From Parafilimonas sp. (GTDB lineage: Bacteria > Bacteroidota > Bacteroidia > Chitinophagales > Chitinophagaceae), in assembly GCA_023251275.1 (NCBI GenBank), contig JAHEZC010000003.1, forward strand, positions 1 through 22,972: a DNA stretch of 22,972 bases. Direction: 5' to 3'. Positions 8,249 through 15,416 of the stretch are shown one piece after another; the first letter of the stretch is position 1; the number at the start of each line of letters is the position of its first letter. Made by a program: the position numbers and the translations under genes. The notes under the pieces were generated by a model. It searched no databases. It saw nothing but the letters and a program-made list of their open reading frames with translations, and had not been told where the DNA came from.

Positions 8249-8256
8249 TAAATTTG
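8249..8256 (+). promoter_or_regulatory. Candidate -7 box for the ECF sigma gene
   Basis: TAAATTTG matches TAnnTTTG exactly and would put the transcription start near 8263, about 14 bases before the sigma start codon. No clear TTG was found at the -33 distance. Confidence 0.35.
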
Positions 8257-8276
8257 AAGACGCTGTTTTTTAGTAT

Positions 8277-8852
8277 TTGAAAGATCTGTTACACATAATG
8301 AAAGGATGTGCTGGCAATGATGCATGGTGTCAGAAGTTATTTTATGACAAATATCTTGGGTTTGCGTTGAAAATCGCCTTTCGGTATGTGCACTCTTATG
8401 AGAATGCAGCACTTGCAGCTAACGATGCTTTTATAAAGATGTTCAAAGGGTTTAAAAATTTTGAGATACGGGATCCGGAACACATTGAAGCCATGCTGAT
8501 GGCGTGGATCAGGAGAATTGTCATTACCACCTCTATAGATTACATGCGGCGGGAAAGCCTTGTACCGGAACATGTTGTCATTTCTGAATCGGTTTGGAGC
8601 AAACCTGATAATCAAAAAACAGGCGAAAATAACCTGATGTACAAAGAACTGATGAGCCTGATAAAAAAATTGAGTCCTGCATACCGCGTGGTATTTAACC
8701 TGCATGTGATTGACGGCTATACGCACCAGGAGATAGCAAAGATTTTGGGTATTTCTGTCGGCACATCAAAATCCAACCTTGCCAAGGCAAAAGCTTTCCT
8801 GCAAAAATTCCTTGTCAGGGATAAAAATGGAAACGTATTATGTTTTACGTAA
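8277..8852 (+). CDS. ECF-type RNA polymerase sigma factor
   Basis: 191 residues. Region 2 is visible in YDKYLGFALKIAFRY followed by AANDAFIKMFKG (about 23-57), and region 4 in YRVVFNLHVIDGYTHQEIAKILGISVGTSKSNL (about 136-168), whose last part is the DNA-reading helix-turn-helix. The start used is TTG at 8277; an ATG at 8298 would remove seven residues (KDLLHIM), but homologous sigma factors have this segment, so TTG is favoured; a stop lies directly upstream. It directs RNA polymerase to a small target set, normally under an anti-sigma partner. No classical FecR-type anti-sigma is present; the next gene overlaps by 13 bp and is the likely partner. Confidence 0.9.
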   Translation: MKDLLHIMKGCAGNDAWCQKLFYDKYLGFALKIAFRYVHSYENAALAANDAFIKMFKGFKNFEIRDPEHIEAMLMAWIRRIVITTSIDYMRRESLVPEHVVISESVWSKPDNQKTGENNLMYKELMSLIKKLSPAYRVVFNLHVIDGYTHQEIAKILGISVGTSKSNLAKAKAFLQKFLVRDKNGNVLCFT

Positions 8853-10144
8853 AAAACGACGATATGGAAGGATTGTTCCGTGAAGCAGCGGAAAATTATC
8901 AGTTAGATACAGATAAAGCTGCTGATTGGGACAGGATTCATGATGCTGTGCATGGCAATATGCCGGACGAAGATGAATCCAAAAAGCCGGACAAGCGGAA
9001 AAAACGTCGCTTTGCATTCTGGTGGCTTTTCTTAATCCCCCTGGGATGGGTTGCAAATTATGCCTGGGAAAATTTGCATGAAAGAAAAAATGCAGGCAGC
9101 GAGGTTAAGCAGGCAATAACTCAAGATAATTCCAACGATAAAAAAGATGCCGGTAGCAATTCAGCGGATAAAAACATTCCGGATGACCGGGCATCCGGCA
9201 AAGAGAACGCAAATGAACCAAATGATCAGCCAACATTGAAACAGTTGCCTCTTGCTGTTTCTGCTAAAACCGTTAAACAAAAATCTTTTATCTCTCCTCT
9301 TCAGAAAAATGAATTGATGCAGAGCAATATAAATACAATACTTTCAAATCCATCGGGAATTAAGCCGGATAAAATAACTGAAACCGGAAAACCTGCAAGT
9401 ATTAATGCTGACGATTTAAATATTTCTCCCAATAACAGTCAACTGAATGACAAAGAAAATTTAATTACAGACAATAAATCCGCTATCAAAAATTTTAATG
9501 AACAGGATAATAATAAAACTATTGCAAAAAAAGATGACAACAGGAAGAAAAAGGAATCGTATTTCTATGCAGGAGCAGTTGTTGCTCCTGATATTAGTTT
9601 AATAAAATTTCAAAAAACATCTGCTGTCGGTTTAAGCGGAGGAATAACCATGGGCTATCGCATCAGCAAGCGGCTGAATATAGAAACAGGCCTTCTGTTG
9701 GCAAAAAAGAATTATTATACCGAAGGAGAATACTTTGACAAAACCAATGTGCCATACCTTAATTATGTTGATTTAAAAAGTGTGGAGGGGAATTGTAAAA
9801 TGTTTGAAATACCGCTTAATTTGAGGTATAATTTCATTGTGAAGCAAAAAAGTACTTTGTATGCAACTACAGGCTTTTCATCCTACCTTATGAATAAAGA
9901 ATTTTATACTTATTCTTATTTGTACAACGGTGTCTATGGCGAAAGAGGTTATACTTATAATCATTCTTCCAAAAACTGGTTTTCAATATTAAATCTTGGT
10001 GCAGGGTATGAAAGAAGCCTGGGCAAAAAGACTTTATTCAAAATAGAACCCTATTTCAAAATTCCGTTAGGTGGTGTGGGCATGGGAAAATTACCTATTT
10101 CAAGCGCAGGCATATATGTAGGATTTTCACGAAAACTAAAATAG
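8840..10144 (+). CDS. Inner-membrane anchored protein with C-terminal PorT-like outer-membrane barrel, candidate anti-sigma partner
   Basis: 434 residues with three parts. Residues 1-56 are charged and presumably cytoplasmic (DMEGLFREAAENYQL, then a Lys/Arg-rich KRKKRR). A single membrane segment lies at about 58-76 (FAFWWLFLIPLGWVANYAW). Residues 80-240 are a low-complexity linker rich in N, D, K, Q and S. Residues 241-434 show alternating aromatic/small patterns typical of eight-stranded outer-membrane barrels of the PorT type (YFYAGAVVAPDISL, GGITMGYRISKRLNIETGLL, ending in AGIYVGFSRKLK). The 13-bp overlap with the sigma gene implies translational coupling. A protein spanning both membranes could sense envelope state and hold the sigma factor; this role is inferred. 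An alternative start is the ATG at 8864. Confidence 0.75.
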   Translation: MFYVKNDDMEGLFREAAENYQLDTDKAADWDRIHDAVHGNMPDEDESKKPDKRKKRRFAFWWLFLIPLGWVANYAWENLHERKNAGSEVKQAITQDNSNDKKDAGSNSADKNIPDDRASGKENANEPNDQPTLKQLPLAVSAKTVKQKSFISPLQKNELMQSNINTILSNPSGIKPDKITETGKPASINADDLNISPNNSQLNDKENLITDNKSAIKNFNEQDNNKTIAKKDDNRKKKESYFYAGAVVAPDISLIKFQKTSAVGLSGGITMGYRISKRLNIETGLLLAKKNYYTEGEYFDKTNVPYLNYVDLKSVEGNCKMFEIPLNLRYNFIVKQKSTLYATTGFSSYLMNKEFYTYSYLYNGVYGERGYTYNHSSKNWFSILNLGAGYERSLGKKTLFKIEPYFKIPLGGVGMGKLPISSAGIYVGFSRKLK

Positions 10145-10155
10145 GAGTGAAAAAT

Positions 10156-11295
10156 TCAAAAAGCAGTTCCATGTGTTGAACGGATAATTTTTTCTGCAAG
10201 CCATTTGTTGCTTTTCATCAATTTAAGAAACAGGGAAGTACTAATATTGTTTCCAAAGAAACGCTGCACCGATCTGCCGATAAAAAGCCTTCGTTGAAAT
10301 AGCTGCCGCCATTCATTCTTATACTTTGTTTCCATCTGTGTTGCTGAAATTTTTTTCTGCAGAAACAGGTGTATGTTTTCAAATGCAATCTTCGCAGCAT
10401 ACATCGCCATGCTCATGCCATTGCCGCATAGCGGAGCGATCATTCCTGCTGCATCCCCGATCATCAATATATGATTTTCTGACTGACTTTTCTGACTGAA
10501 GCTGATTTGTGAAATAACGAGCGGGTCTTTGTATAAAAATTCAGCATTCGAAAATATTTCTTTAAGCCGTGGATTTTTCCAAAGCATCTGTTGTTCCATT
10601 TGCTGGATTGAATTTTCATTCGATTGTAAATTTTCGGCAGTAGTGAGATAACATAAACAACATTTTTCGTCTTCAATTTTTGAGATGCCGCAATAGCCGT
10701 TTTTAAAATTATGCAATGCAATTAAATTTTCCGGATGTGCATACCTGATATGATATTTTACACCAATATAGTTATTCAGCTTTGCAGGTTTTGTTAATAT
10801 AAATTCCCTTTGCCACTTCACGTCAATATTGCTGCGCTTCCCATAAGCAGCGGCAGCAACTGATGCCTGATAGTTTTCTTTTGTTGTGTGAATAATAAAT
10901 TTGTCTTTCTCAAAAATCATGTCCAGCACTTTTGTTTGTGCAACCAGCTCTACTTGTTTTGATTTTGCAATCTGATATAATGCATTATCCAATGTAAACC
11001 TGCTGATACCAAAACCGCCCAATGATAAATCAAAGGCATACAATCTTCCTTTTGCATCAGATAACTGCAGCGTGTTGATTACAGGTAAGTTCATTTCATG
11101 CAGTGGCAATCCCAATCTTCTGATAAAATCATAACTCTCCATACTTACATATTCACCGCATACTTTGTGAAATGGATATTGTTCTTTTTCTATGAGTAAA
11201 ACCTGATAGCCTGCATCGGCACAAAGTATAGACAGCGTTAATCCTGCTGGTCCGCCGCCGGCAATTACCACATCATATCGGTTTTTATTATTCAT
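10156..11295 (-). CDS. FAD-dependent oxidoreductase, geranylgeranyl reductase/aromatic hydroxylase type
   Basis: 379 residues from the ATG at 11295 (MNNKNRYDVVIAGGGPAG); the frame also has an ATG at 11307. FAD-binding GGGPAG is at 13-18, KVCGEYVS with a conserved Cys at about 46 matches the geranylgeranyl reductase-type motif, and the second FAD motif GDAAGMIAPLCGNGMS is near residue 280. Such flavoproteins either reduce isoprenoid double bonds or hydroxylate aromatic rings. It is the last gene of the polyketide cluster and overlaps the methyltransferase by 8 bp, so its substrate is probably the polyketide or its prenyl chain. Which reaction it performs cannot be told from sequence. It converges with the barrel protein gene, 11 bp away. 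Confidence 0.85.
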   Translation of the reverse strand: MNNKNRYDVVIAGGGPAGLTLSILCADAGYQVLLIEKEQYPFHKVCGEYVSMESYDFIRRLGLPLHEMNLPVINTLQLSDAKGRLYAFDLSLGGFGISRFTLDNALYQIAKSKQVELVAQTKVLDMIFEKDKFIIHTTKENYQASVAAAAYGKRSNIDVKWQREFILTKPAKLNNYIGVKYHIRYAHPENLIALHNFKNGYCGISKIEDEKCCLCYLTTAENLQSNENSIQQMEQQMLWKNPRLKEIFSNAEFLYKDPLVISQISFSQKSQSENHILMIGDAAGMIAPLCGNGMSMAMYAAKIAFENIHLFLQKKISATQMETKYKNEWRQLFQRRLFIGRSVQRFFGNNISTSLFLKLMKSNKWLAEKIIRSTHGTAF

Positions 11296-11983
11296 TACTG
11301 GATACAATCAAATACCGGAATGCCCATTGCCACTGAATTGTATAATTATTTACACCGGCTTTATTTAAAATATCTTTCCATTCATTATTTTTAAATCCTC
11401 TCACCACACTTAATGGCGCATCATTTTTTACAAGGTAAGATGATGAAAAAATTTTTGTGAGTATGCTGATGGAGTGGTATGCCATCCGGTTCCTTTGAAG
11501 ATCATTAATAAAAAACCCAACCCTGCAATTTTTTTTCATCCATTGAAGTTGTCCGATCAACTCGCTTTCTGTAAAATGATGGCAAAACAAGCTTGAGAAA
11601 ATTATATCAGGCTTTGTTTCAAAAAGTACTTCTTTATAATCTTTTATAATCCATTGAGTATTGTTTCGCAGCCTTTTATGCTGTTTCGCAAATTCAATAC
11701 ATTCTTTTTTTTTATCAATTCCAATACAATTCACTGAATGATTATTTTTGGCACACCAGTCAATGATTGCGGCAAGATTATCGCCGCCACCACAGCCGAT
11801 TTCACAAATGGATACCTGTTTTTTATTTGTGATGAGCTGACGTAAGCCATTCAGCGTTGCACGATGGCCGCCCAGCCATTTGTTGATATATTCCAACTCC
11901 TGCATATTCCGCCTGATATCTTCAAAAGGAACATCGTCATAGTCTAATAATTCTTTTTTGTATGAACGCTGTGCAAGATTCAT
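11288..11983 (-). CDS. SAM-dependent class I methyltransferase
   Basis: 231 residues. The start is the ATG at 11983, which overlaps the polyketide synthase stop as ATGA; a longer frame to 12145 exists but lies inside the synthase gene and has no start with coding character. Motif I, CEIGCGGGDN, is at about 60-69, an acidic motif II residue follows in IGIDKKKE (about 82-89), and a motif IV-like segment PDIIFSSLFCHHF is near 118-130. The fold is that of class I SAM methyltransferases that alkylate O or C atoms on small molecules. Position between the polyketide synthase and a flavoprotein mirrors bacterial alkylresorcinol-type operons such as srsABC of Streptomyces, where methylation follows ring formation. 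Substrate inferred from context. Confidence 0.85.
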   Translation of the reverse strand: MNLAQRSYKKELLDYDDVPFEDIRRNMQELEYINKWLGGHRATLNGLRQLITNKKQVSICEIGCGGGDNLAAIIDWCAKNNHSVNCIGIDKKKECIEFAKQHKRLRNNTQWIIKDYKEVLFETKPDIIFSSLFCHHFTESELIGQLQWMKKNCRVGFFINDLQRNRMAYHSISILTKIFSSSYLVKNDAPLSVVRGFKNNEWKDILNKAGVNNYTIQWQWAFRYLIVSSNE

Positions 11984-13062
11984 CTTTTGGCTGCAATAAA
12001 AGTTTCCATTGTCAAACCGGGCCCAAACGCAACACCAAAAATATTTGAAGATGGCTGCAGATTTTGCATCATTTCTTTCAGTACAAACAAAATAGTGGAT
12101 GAAGACATGTTTCCATACTGTTGCAGGATTTTTTTGGAAAAGCAAAGATCATCATTCTCCAGGCCTAATTGCTGCTGAATCACCTGTAATATTTTTTTGC
12201 CACCCGGATGAATGCACCAGTGTGTAATATCTTTTATATCTATTTGATGATGCTGTAATGCATTTTGCACATAAGCTGCAATATCTTCTTCTATCAACTG
12301 CGGCACATAACTGGTTAACGTCATTAAAAACCCCTTACTGCTCAGCTCCCACGCCATATCATTTTTACCCTTAAATGCAAACTGCGAATAAAAACCTTTT
12401 AGTGAAATGGCTTTCGGTGATTGTATAGTGTTTGATACCAAAACTGCAGCACTTCCGTCTGCAAACAACAGACTGCTTGTTGCATTATCCGGTGTATATT
12501 CTTTTTGAAAATGCAGTGTACACAATTCTGTAGAAACGATTATTACATTTGCTGCTGCCTCGCCCCCGCAGATCAGCTTAGCCATTTTAAGCGCATGCAC
12601 AGCAGCATAACATCCCATAAAATTTACCGATGTCCTGAAAATATTTACCGGCAGTTGCATTGCTTCCGCAATCTGCAGATCAAGCCCGGGTGCGCTCATC
12701 CCCGTGCAACTCACCGTAATAAGGTGTGTGATTTTTTTTGTTTCAATTATTCCCTCTATACATTTTTTGATAGCATTTACTGATAAAGGCATCGCTTCAC
12801 GGTTATATATTTTCATGCGCTGTTCCAGTGATGGAAATACTGTTTCCATTTTGGGTGGAATAAAATTCCATTCCTTTTCCGGTAAACTATAATCATCAAT
12901 CACTGAATACCTTGTTTGAATACCGCTGTGACGATAAAGAAAAGCGAGTTTGCGTTTTTCGGTTTCATCAAGATTGTACACTTTCGCCATGAATTCAAGA
13001 ACATCCTCCTGCCTGTGACAAAATTCCGGCGTCGCAGTTCCTATGGAAATAATTTCAGCCAA
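11980..13062 (-). CDS. Type III polyketide synthase (chalcone/stilbene synthase family)
   Basis: 360 residues, normal for the family, which condenses a starter acyl-CoA with malonyl-CoA units in one homodimeric enzyme. The catalytic triad is complete: Cys151 in VNFMGCYAAVHAL, His285 in WCIHPGGKKIL and Asn318 in QYGNMSS. The C-terminal FGVAFGPGLTMETF matches the GFGPG loop, and SCTGMSAPGLD (119-129) is also typical. Chain length and cyclisation cannot be predicted; a fatty acyl starter giving an alkylresorcinol or alkylpyrone is one option. Its start overlaps the UbiA stop by 8 bp and its stop overlaps the methyltransferase start, so all are probably translated from one mRNA. This gene defines the cluster. 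Confidence 0.95.
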   Translation of the reverse strand: MAEIISIGTATPEFCHRQEDVLEFMAKVYNLDETEKRKLAFLYRHSGIQTRYSVIDDYSLPEKEWNFIPPKMETVFPSLEQRMKIYNREAMPLSVNAIKKCIEGIIETKKITHLITVSCTGMSAPGLDLQIAEAMQLPVNIFRTSVNFMGCYAAVHALKMAKLICGGEAAANVIIVSTELCTLHFQKEYTPDNATSSLLFADGSAAVLVSNTIQSPKAISLKGFYSQFAFKGKNDMAWELSSKGFLMTLTSYVPQLIEEDIAAYVQNALQHHQIDIKDITHWCIHPGGKKILQVIQQQLGLENDDLCFSKKILQQYGNMSSSTILFVLKEMMQNLQPSSNIFGVAFGPGLTMETFIAAKR

Positions 13063-13891
13063 TTTGCTTTAATATTATTATGGTAATAAAGGCAAGATTT
13101 GTACAGGTGGCTGCAAGCCAGTTCATACGCATGGTGTGTTTAAAATCTGCAAGACTCTCATCTTTCCATACCAGTAAAAACCATTTTAAAAAATAAACAA
13201 TAACAGGCACAAAAAATATTTGCAAAATGATAAACAATAACAATTGCTGATGTGCTTTATAATAAAAAAACAACAAGACAAACGCAACAGCATACATCAC
13301 GGCGCAGAAAACAAAAGTTCCCCTTTTCCCTAACAGCATACTGATGGTTTGCACACCATCTTTCTCATCTTCTCTATACTGGTACACCTGTGTGATTGGA
13401 TAGAACCCACCAATCAGGAAGGAGGCAGCAACGATACCCTGCCAGGGAACAGTTGCAGGAATATCCTTAGTGGCTGCATAGTAGGCCATGCAAAAAATTA
13501 AACCACCCTGGTTAAGAATTACGGTAAGATAACCTGCAACCGGAAATCTTTTTAAGCGCACTCCTCTGTAGCTGTAAAGTCGCGAGCAAACAATATAAAA
13601 GAAAAAAGAGAAGGCAAAAAAAGGCGAAATAAAAAAAGACAAAACAATTCCTGAAACATCCAGTACAACTGTTGCAAGAAATAATTGACGTGTGGGCTGC
13701 ATCGGATTCTGCAATCCGCCAACTGCTGTCCTGTCTCTGTCCATATAACTGTTATAGCCGTTGCTTGACGGGTACAATAATAAATGTATCAACAAAAATA
13801 CCGCCACTGTGCTGCCAGGTTTTATATTTTCAACAAAACTTAACGCGAACCAAAATACAGGCATCAGGAAGAACGAGAAATGAAATCTCAA
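13055..13891 (-). CDS. UbiA-family prenyltransferase, start uncertain
   Basis: At least 278 residues with eight or so membrane segments. The two acidic motifs of UbiA enzymes are visible: NSYMDRDRT (about 47-55) and YREDEKDGVQTIS (about 171-183). Such enzymes attach an isoprenoid chain to an aromatic or related acceptor in the membrane. The start given is a TTG (13891), but the typical N-terminal pattern STIQLLRFHFS continues upstream in the same frame to a TAA just beyond 13918, with no ATG; only CTG codons at 13918 and 13915 lie there. The true start may be a rare codon, or one base may be missing from the AAAA run just upstream (see findings). It is the first gene of the polyketide cluster and probably supplies the prenyl group. 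Confidence 0.85.
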   Translation of the reverse strand: MRFHFSFFLMPVFWFALSFVENIKPGSTVAVFLLIHLLLYPSSNGYNSYMDRDRTAVGGLQNPMQPTRQLFLATVVLDVSGIVLSFFISPFFAFSFFFYIVCSRLYSYRGVRLKRFPVAGYLTVILNQGGLIFCMAYYAATKDIPATVPWQGIVAASFLIGGFYPITQVYQYREDEKDGVQTISMLLGKRGTFVFCAVMYAVAFVLLFFYYKAHQQLLLFIILQIFFVPVIVYFLKWFLLVWKDESLADFKHTMRMNWLAATCTNLAFITIIILKQIG

Positions 13892-13929
13892 TAATTGTAT
13901 GGTCGAACGCTGCAGCAGAAACTTTTATT

Positions 13930-13937
13930 TAAAGATA
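13930..13937 (-). promoter_or_regulatory. Possible -7 box for the polyketide cluster
   Basis: Reading on the minus strand, TATCTTTA differs by one base from TAnnTTTG and would start transcription near 13924, just before the open UbiA frame. This would leave almost no leader and fits only if translation starts at a CTG or the TTG at 13891. Confidence 0.25.
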
Positions 13938-14099
13938 ATATACTTGCTGCTGTGAAGGTCATTCACAAAGCAACTATTCTTCCGGCGAACTTTCAGGCGG
14001 CAGGGTTTTGTCATTGTATAAAACTATTTTTTGGGGTACAGGGTTGCTTTTATTTTTTAAAGAATGCTGAATACGGATTTTATACTTTTTTTTTCATAG

Positions 14100-14318
14100 G
14101 GTTCACAATATATTCGGAAACTCACAACATACTGGGAAAAAACTCAGAAGATATTTTACGAATTGTTAAAACCGGAAAATTCCCGTAATGCAGTACTGAA
14201 AGGCATTTCAGGGTATTCATCTTCTTTAATGAAAATGAGTTTATATGATGTATCGAATGAAATTGGCAAAAGAGTAATCCCGATATTTGAAAAAGATGCA
14301 GAAATAAGTGCCGGGTGA
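14100..14318 (+). pseudogene. Orphan coding fragment without start codon, function unknown
   Basis: This 72-codon frame lies in the 454-bp gap between the UbiA gene and the toxin gene. It opens right after a TAG and ends at TGA (14316-14318), with no usable start near its beginning; the first ATG is about two thirds along. The composition looks coding: TYWEKTQKIFYELLKPENS, then NAVLKGISGYSSSLMKMSLY, then EIGKRVIPIFEKDAE, an even mix of charged and hydrophobic residues, unlike the shadow frames around it. I do not recognise the family. It may be the 3' end of a deleted gene. The upstream part of the gap (13919-14099) shows nothing convincing. Confidence 0.3.
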
Positions 14319-14372
14319 AGTTATTAACGATTGATGAAAGAAAAGCACAATTAATATTGATAGCTGACTGTT

Positions 14373-14570
14373 TCAGCTTTTGAAAATTTTTGACGAATGA
14401 AGCACTGCATCATTGATGCATTTTTTCACCTGCTTCAGTGACAGCGGCTTTAAAAGTTTTGGGGGATCAACATTTTCATCAACGTCTTCGAAATAATTAA
14501 TGGCTTTAAGCGGGATTAGCGGGTTTACGGTTGGATATTTTTTTTCAAAAACCCCCAGCATATCATTCAC
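14373..14570 (-). CDS. C-terminal part of the AbiEii-type toxin, separated by a frameshift
   Basis: A 65-codon frame beginning at GTG 14570, which overlaps the toxin stop as GTGA. Its sequence (NDMLGVFEKKYP, then ALKAINYF-like KAINYFEDVD and PPKLLKPLS) is what family members carry directly after the ..YYLLEYF.. segment that ends the first frame. One extra base in the T4 run (A4 at 14573-14576 on the plus strand) would fuse the frames into a single protein of about 213 residues. As written it is a separate or untranslated tail, so it is best read as a broken end of the gene at 14567-15010 rather than a new protein. A coupled restart at GTG is possible. Confidence 0.55.
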   Translation of the reverse strand: MNDMLGVFEKKYPTVNPLIPLKAINYFEDVDENVDPPKLLKPLSLKQVKKCINDAVLHSSKIFKS

Positions 14571-15010
14571 TGAAAATATTCCAGCAGATAATATACATCA
14601 ATATAATCCTTCAGCCGCTGACCGCTGCTGCTGATAACATTCAGCCTCATGGCAGCAACATCTTCTTTCGAAAGATAAGTGATTCCATCTTCAGAGATGG
14701 GCGGATTGATATAACTGTAAGAATGGGTGATAAAGTCAACTTTGATATTATTTACATGAGTCAATAGTGTTTTTGTGCCCGCATAATCAATTCTTAAGGT
14801 AAAATGTATTTTCAAAACGTCAGATAGGTTTTCAGCTATGAAGCTCTCTTTATTGAACAGATCAATATCTATGGAATTCATGTGTCCCAATTGCAAAGCC
14901 AGCGCAGTACCGCCGACAAGATGAAAGCCTTCCAGTTCAGGCAGAGCCTGTAACTGCTGAACAAGCACGAAAGTTTCAGGTGCAATTATATCCGGATTTT
15001 TATGCAGCAT
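14567..15010 (-). CDS. Nucleotidyltransferase AbiEii/AbiGii-type toxin, main part (frameshifted)
   Basis: 147 residues. The nucleotidyltransferase core is present: HLVGGTALALQLGH (30-43) with the GGT loop and IDIDLF (47-52) with the two catalytic-type Asp residues (48 and 50). The Arg usual after GH in this family is replaced by Met-Asn. Such proteins transfer a nucleotide to a target and act as type IV or related toxins or abortive-infection effectors. The frame stops early, and the expected C-terminal part continues in another frame at 14373-14570, so the gene may be inactive, or the sequence may lack one base. The start overlaps the upstream DUF6922 gene by 11 bp, a normal toxin-antitoxin layout. 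Confidence 0.82.
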   Translation of the reverse strand: MLHKNPDIIAPETFVLVQQLQALPELEGFHLVGGTALALQLGHMNSIDIDLFNKESFIAENLSDVLKIHFTLRIDYAGTKTLLTHVNNIKVDFITHSYSYINPPISEDGITYLSKEDVAAMRLNVISSSGQRLKDYIDVYYLLEYFQ

Positions 15011-15254
15011 GCAGCAGGTCTGAATTAATAAAGAAGCGGGTAAAGTCTTTGTCCCTTTTATCTAATTGCTTTGACCATTCAACGGTGGCAAGAATCTTTT
15101 CCGGTCCATAGAAGCGGTATATCTCCCGCCATTCGTGCAAGTCACCCCGCTGGATCACTCTTTCAATCACAATTTTCCAGGAACGATCCCAGTGAAAGGT
15201 CGAAAGATCATATTCCCAAAGTAAATGTGAACCTATATCTGGCTTGTCCTGCAT
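15000..15254 (-). CDS. DUF6922-like antitoxin partner of AbiEii
   Basis: 84 residues. The sequence LLWEYDLSTFHWDRSW followed by VIERVIQRGDLHEW and YRFYGPEKI matches small Bacteroidota proteins (DUF6922) that sit directly before AbiEii-like toxin genes. It is likely the antitoxin or a regulator of the pair; its mechanism is not known to me. The gene begins with ATG at 15254 and its end overlaps the toxin start by 11 bp, so the two are translationally coupled. If the toxin is truly broken, this gene would be a relic kept on the same mRNA. Confidence 0.7.
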   Translation of the reverse strand: MQDKPDIGSHLLWEYDLSTFHWDRSWKIVIERVIQRGDLHEWREIYRFYGPEKILATVEWSKQLDKRDKDFTRFFINSDLLHAA

Positions 15255-15270
15255 AATGAAAATATTCTTT

Positions 15271-15278
15271 CAAATTTA
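15271..15278 (-). promoter_or_regulatory. Candidate -7 box for the DUF6922/AbiEii unit
   Basis: On the minus strand TAAATTTG matches TAnnTTTG exactly and would start transcription near 15264, about 10 bases before the antitoxin ATG. The -33 side has only a weak TTTC. Confidence 0.4.
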
Positions 15279-15377
15279 CAATAAATGAGGAAGAGAAACA
15301 TTGATTTTGTCATTGAAGAGGGCAGAAAATATGAAAATTATTTTTAAAATTTTCTGTATCTATCTGTCGGGTTTTTT

Positions 15378-15400
15378 AAAAGGCCTTTTAGATTAAGGCC
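15378..15400 (-). terminator. Possible intrinsic terminator of the SWIM gene
   Basis: Reading on the minus strand, GGCCTT and AAGGCC form a 6-bp stem (15395-15400 with 15382-15387) with a 7-base loop, followed by TTTT and then a further A/T-rich run. It lies 17 bp past the end of the SWIM-domain gene. Confidence 0.5.
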
Positions 15401-15416
15401 AGAAAAATTTCCGCAT

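Noticed and set aside
9100..9560. A-rich linker of the barrel protein as a frameshift or pseudogene
   Set aside because: The frame stays open from 8840 to 10144 and the low complexity is a normal disordered linker in such proteins.
11984..12145. Longer methyltransferase start at 12145
   Set aside because: The extra 54 residues lie within the polyketide synthase gene, have no coding character, and the ATGA overlap at 11983 is a standard coupled start.
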